Below, piece by piece: positions 62,063 through 64,000 of a stretch of 64,000 nt of DNA. Where the stretch lies: NCBI RefSeq assembly GCF_040047665.1, contig NZ_CP157355.1, forward strand, positions 248,001-312,000. Direction: 5' to 3'. The position numbers and the translations under genes were made by a program. The notes beneath the pieces were generated by a model. The model worked only from the letters and a program-made list of their open reading frames with translations, was not told the origin of the DNA and searched no databases. Origin of the DNA: Chitinibacter sp. FCG-7. Lineage in GTDB: Bacteria > Pseudomonadota > Gammaproteobacteria > Burkholderiales > Chitinibacteraceae. Positions within the stretch are counted from its first letter, which is position 1; every line of letters begins with the position of its first letter.

Positions 62063-63244
62063 ATGCTGATTGAACGACTCCCCCACCATCTGGATATTCT
62101 GATCGTTGGCGGCGGCCCCGTGGGCGCGCTGCTGGCGCAAAAACTGACGGCCAGCGGCCACGATGTTTTGCTGGTTGAAGCCAAATCGCACATTGGCAAA
62201 GACCCGCGTGCGCTGGCCATTGCCCATTCGAGCATCGTGGCACTGCAACAAGCGGGCTTATGGTCAGACCAGCTGGGCGCGACGCCGATCACCCGCGTGC
62301 ATGTCTCGCAAGCGGGCACGCTGGGCCGCACGGTGCTGACGGCAGAGGAGCTTGAATTGCCAGAGCTGGGCTGTACCGTACCGTATCAGGCGCTGGCGCA
62401 GCATGCGCTGGATGTCGTCGCCGCAGGCCAGGCGCCGCTCGCACTAGGCACACGGGTCAGCGCTGTCCGGCAGATGGCCCGGTTTACGCAGGTCAAACTG
62501 CAAACCTCGCACAATGCTCTTGAATCCGAGCACCAGCTCACCTGCCGCTTGCTGGTGCTGGCTGATGGCGGGCAATTGATTGATCAATTGCACGATATCC
62601 GGCAAAGCGTTAAATCATACGCACAGCATGCGGTGCTAGCCAAAGTCACCCCCAAGCAGCCTCACGGGGGTATTGCCTTCGAGCGCTTTGCTGATGACGC
62701 CCCGCTGGCATTACTCCCCAATGGTATGGATTACACTCTGGTCTGGACGCAAACCCCGGAGCTAGCCGCCGCGCGCCTGGCCTTGTCGGATGAGGCGTTT
62801 ATTGCCGAGCTGGAGCAGCGCTTTGCCGACCGGCTCAGCGGATTTAGCGCCGTTGGCGAACGCGCCAGCTGGCCGCTGGCCTTAAAAACACTCAACTCGG
62901 TCGTTGGCGAGCGCGTGGTGTTGATTGGCAATGCAGCACAAACACTGCACCCGGTGGCCGGACAAGGCCTGAATCTGGGGCTGCGCGACGCCGAAACGCT
63001 GGCACACGTACTGGCACAAACACCCAAAGCGGCGCTGGGCGAAGCGGCCAGCCTGCAACGCTATCGGCAGCTCAGAGCGCGCGATGCCGGGCTGGTCACG
63101 GCCTTTACCGACAGCCTGATCAGCGTGTTTGACTCGCCCGCCTATCCGATCAAGCACGCCCGCAGCGTTGCGCTGCTGGCGATTGACCAGCTGGCCTGGC
63201 TGCGCAAAGGCTTTGCCAGACGCATGGTCTACGGCGCGCGTTAA
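62063..63244 (+). CDS. UbiH/COQ6-family FAD-dependent hydroxylase
   Basis: The protein (393 residues) starts at ATG 62063 (MLIERLPHHLDILIVGGGPV). It has the FAD motif ILIVGGGPVGALLAQKL and the second FAD motif VVLIGNAAQTLHPVAGQGLN followed by LGLRDAETL, the UbiH/UbiF/VisC signature. It probably hydroxylates a ubiquinone precursor ring. UbiH is the likeliest paralogue because of the pepP neighbour, but UbiI/UbiF cannot be excluded. Confidence 0.88.
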   Translation: MLIERLPHHLDILIVGGGPVGALLAQKLTASGHDVLLVEAKSHIGKDPRALAIAHSSIVALQQAGLWSDQLGATPITRVHVSQAGTLGRTVLTAEELELPELGCTVPYQALAQHALDVVAAGQAPLALGTRVSAVRQMARFTQVKLQTSHNALESEHQLTCRLLVLADGGQLIDQLHDIRQSVKSYAQHAVLAKVTPKQPHGGIAFERFADDAPLALLPNGMDYTLVWTQTPELAAARLALSDEAFIAELEQRFADRLSGFSAVGERASWPLALKTLNSVVGERVVLIGNAAQTLHPVAGQGLNLGLRDAETLAHVLAQTPKAALGEAASLQRYRQLRARDAGLVTAFTDSLISVFDSPAYPIKHARSVALLAIDQLAWLRKGFARRMVYGAR

Positions 63245-63265
63245 TCGGCGACGGGAAGGAACACT

Positions 63266-64000
63266 GTGCACACCCTCTATCCGCTGCTGCAAATTATCGC
63301 GCCTGTACTCATTATTGTGCTGATTGGCTGGACTTATGCGCGGCATCGGCCGGTGGACATGAGCGGGGCCAACCGGCTCAATATTGATCTGCTCTCGCCG
63401 CTGCTGGTGTTTAGCGCCATGGCCGGTAAAAATGCCTCGCTACTCACCTACTGGCCGCTGATGCTATGTGCCACGCTCATCGTACTGGGCTCGGGTCTGG
63501 TCGCGTATCTGGTCGCGCGCCGCTCTGGCCTGAACGCCGCTGCATTTAGCGTGCCGCAAATGTTCACCAATACCGGCAATATGGGCCTGCCGCTGTGGCT
63601 CTTCGCGTTTGGTGAAGCCCATTTTCAAGGCGCGGTGGCTATTTTTGTGCTGATCAATTTGCTGCATTTCACGTTGGGCATCAAATTATTCAATCGGCAA
63701 GCACCACTGCTCGATGTACTGAAAACGCCAATGATCTGGGCACTATTGGCCGGATTGGTGGTGCAATATACACAGCTGACGCTGGCCGACTGGCTGCTCA
63801 AGCCCATCAAAATGCTGGGTGAAATCGCCATTCCGCTGATGCTATTCGCGCTCGGTGTGCGCATGGCTCAATTTAAAGTCAGCCGCTGGGGCGCCGGTTT
63901 GCTTGGCGGCATCTTGTGCCCGGTAGTGGGTCTGGCGCTGGCCTGGCCGCTGGCGCATTGGCTGCCACACGCACAGGCTGGCATTTTGCTGCTATTTGGC
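63266..64000 (+). CDS. AEC-family transporter, partial
   Basis: The frame opens at GTG 63266 with a GGGAAGGA ribosome site (63253-63260) and runs off the right edge after 245 codons. The product is highly hydrophobic with repeated membrane helices (IIAPVLIIVLIGWTYARHRP; LLSPLLVFSAMAGKNASLL; PQMFTNTGNMGLPLWLFAFG), the plan of auxin-efflux-carrier-type permeases, including the conserved NTGNMGLP motif. Substrate unknown. Confidence 0.82.
   Translation, partial: MHTLYPLLQIIAPVLIIVLIGWTYARHRPVDMSGANRLNIDLLSPLLVFSAMAGKNASLLTYWPLMLCATLIVLGSGLVAYLVARRSGLNAAAFSVPQMFTNTGNMGLPLWLFAFGEAHFQGAVAIFVLINLLHFTLGIKLFNRQAPLLDVLKTPMIWALLAGLVVQYTQLTLADWLLKPIKMLGEIAIPLMLFALGVRMAQFKVSRWGAGLLGGILCPVVGLALAWPLAHWLPHAQAGILLLFG

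Noticed and set aside
1..64000. tRNA or rRNA genes
   Set aside because: I looked for tRNA-like cloverleaf blocks and rRNA sequence, including next to the integrase, and saw none; dusA rather than a tRNA is the likely integration site.

Overview
The window looks like a chromosomal segment of a betaproteobacterium. The housekeeping gene order (dapF - DUF484 - xerC, pepP - ubiH family, hemW close to rdgB, metNI/metQ) and the moderate GC content suggest a Neisseriales-type organism, perhaps a relative of Chitinibacter, Deefgea or Iodobacter. That placement is inference from gene content; no rRNA or other marker is present.

Layout. (1) 1-11859: core genes of a type VI secretion system (T6SS). Leftward: tssF (cut by the window edge), tssE, tagF, tssM, tssL with an OmpA extension, tssK, tssJ. 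Rightward from a divergent promoter region: tssA, tssB, tssC. tssG and clpV/tssH are not in the window and probably lie further left. (2) 12348-15675: hcp, then a small glycine-rich hydrophobic protein with a 61-residue membrane partner (candidate pore-forming effector and immunity protein), tagJ, and an unrecognised soluble-protein/membrane-protein pair. (3) 15678-25288: a vgrG island with vgrG, a DUF6484 gene, a DUF2169 gene (frameshifted), a ketosynthase-like gene lacking the usual active-site cysteine motif, a PAAR-like DUF4150 gene (two frameshifts), a GHH/HNH nuclease effector, a beta-propeller-like putative immunity protein, a HEAT-like TIGR02270-type protein and a thioredoxin-like protein. 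(4) 25508-32000: a secreted unknown protein, an IS3-family remnant cut by a complete IS21-family element, an AT-rich stretch without clear genes, and a prophage or island remnant (PrtN-like regulator, frameshifted tyrosine integrase) next to the 5' end of dusA, a known integration site. (5) 32092-48294: ordinary chromosomal genes (dusA, retropepsin-like protease, rdgB, hemW, flavin reductase, GNAT, ridA, CoA-binding protein, dapF, DUF484, xerC, a PilZ-like protein, bioA, ltaE, metN, metI, metQ). (6) 48388-56418: a periplasmic binding protein, then an eight-gene leftward lipid-modification operon (SnoaL-like, SDR, DUF3833, MFS, chalcone-isomerase-like, cyclopropane-fatty-acid-synthase-like, DUF1365, FAD oxidoreductase), with a divergent TetR regulator and a palindrome between them. 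(7) 57219-64000: CHASE2-adenylate cyclase, SH3 protein, M48 protease, pepP, a UbiH-family hydroxylase and a partial AEC transporter.

How the parts fit. The first 25 kb would make an antibacterial T6SS: membrane complex TssJLM, baseplate TssAEFK, sheath TssBC, tube Hcp, spike VgrG-PAAR, post-translational control (TagF), and at least two likely effector-immunity modules, one linked to hcp and one to vgrG/PAAR. The three indels in the DUF2169 and PAAR-like genes would break loading of the nuclease if they are real. Two of the three lie in or beside short C runs, so sequencing error must be excluded. A short repeat (consensus GGGTATANNNCTRYAGGCCA) recurs between genes across the window, once as a long hairpin.
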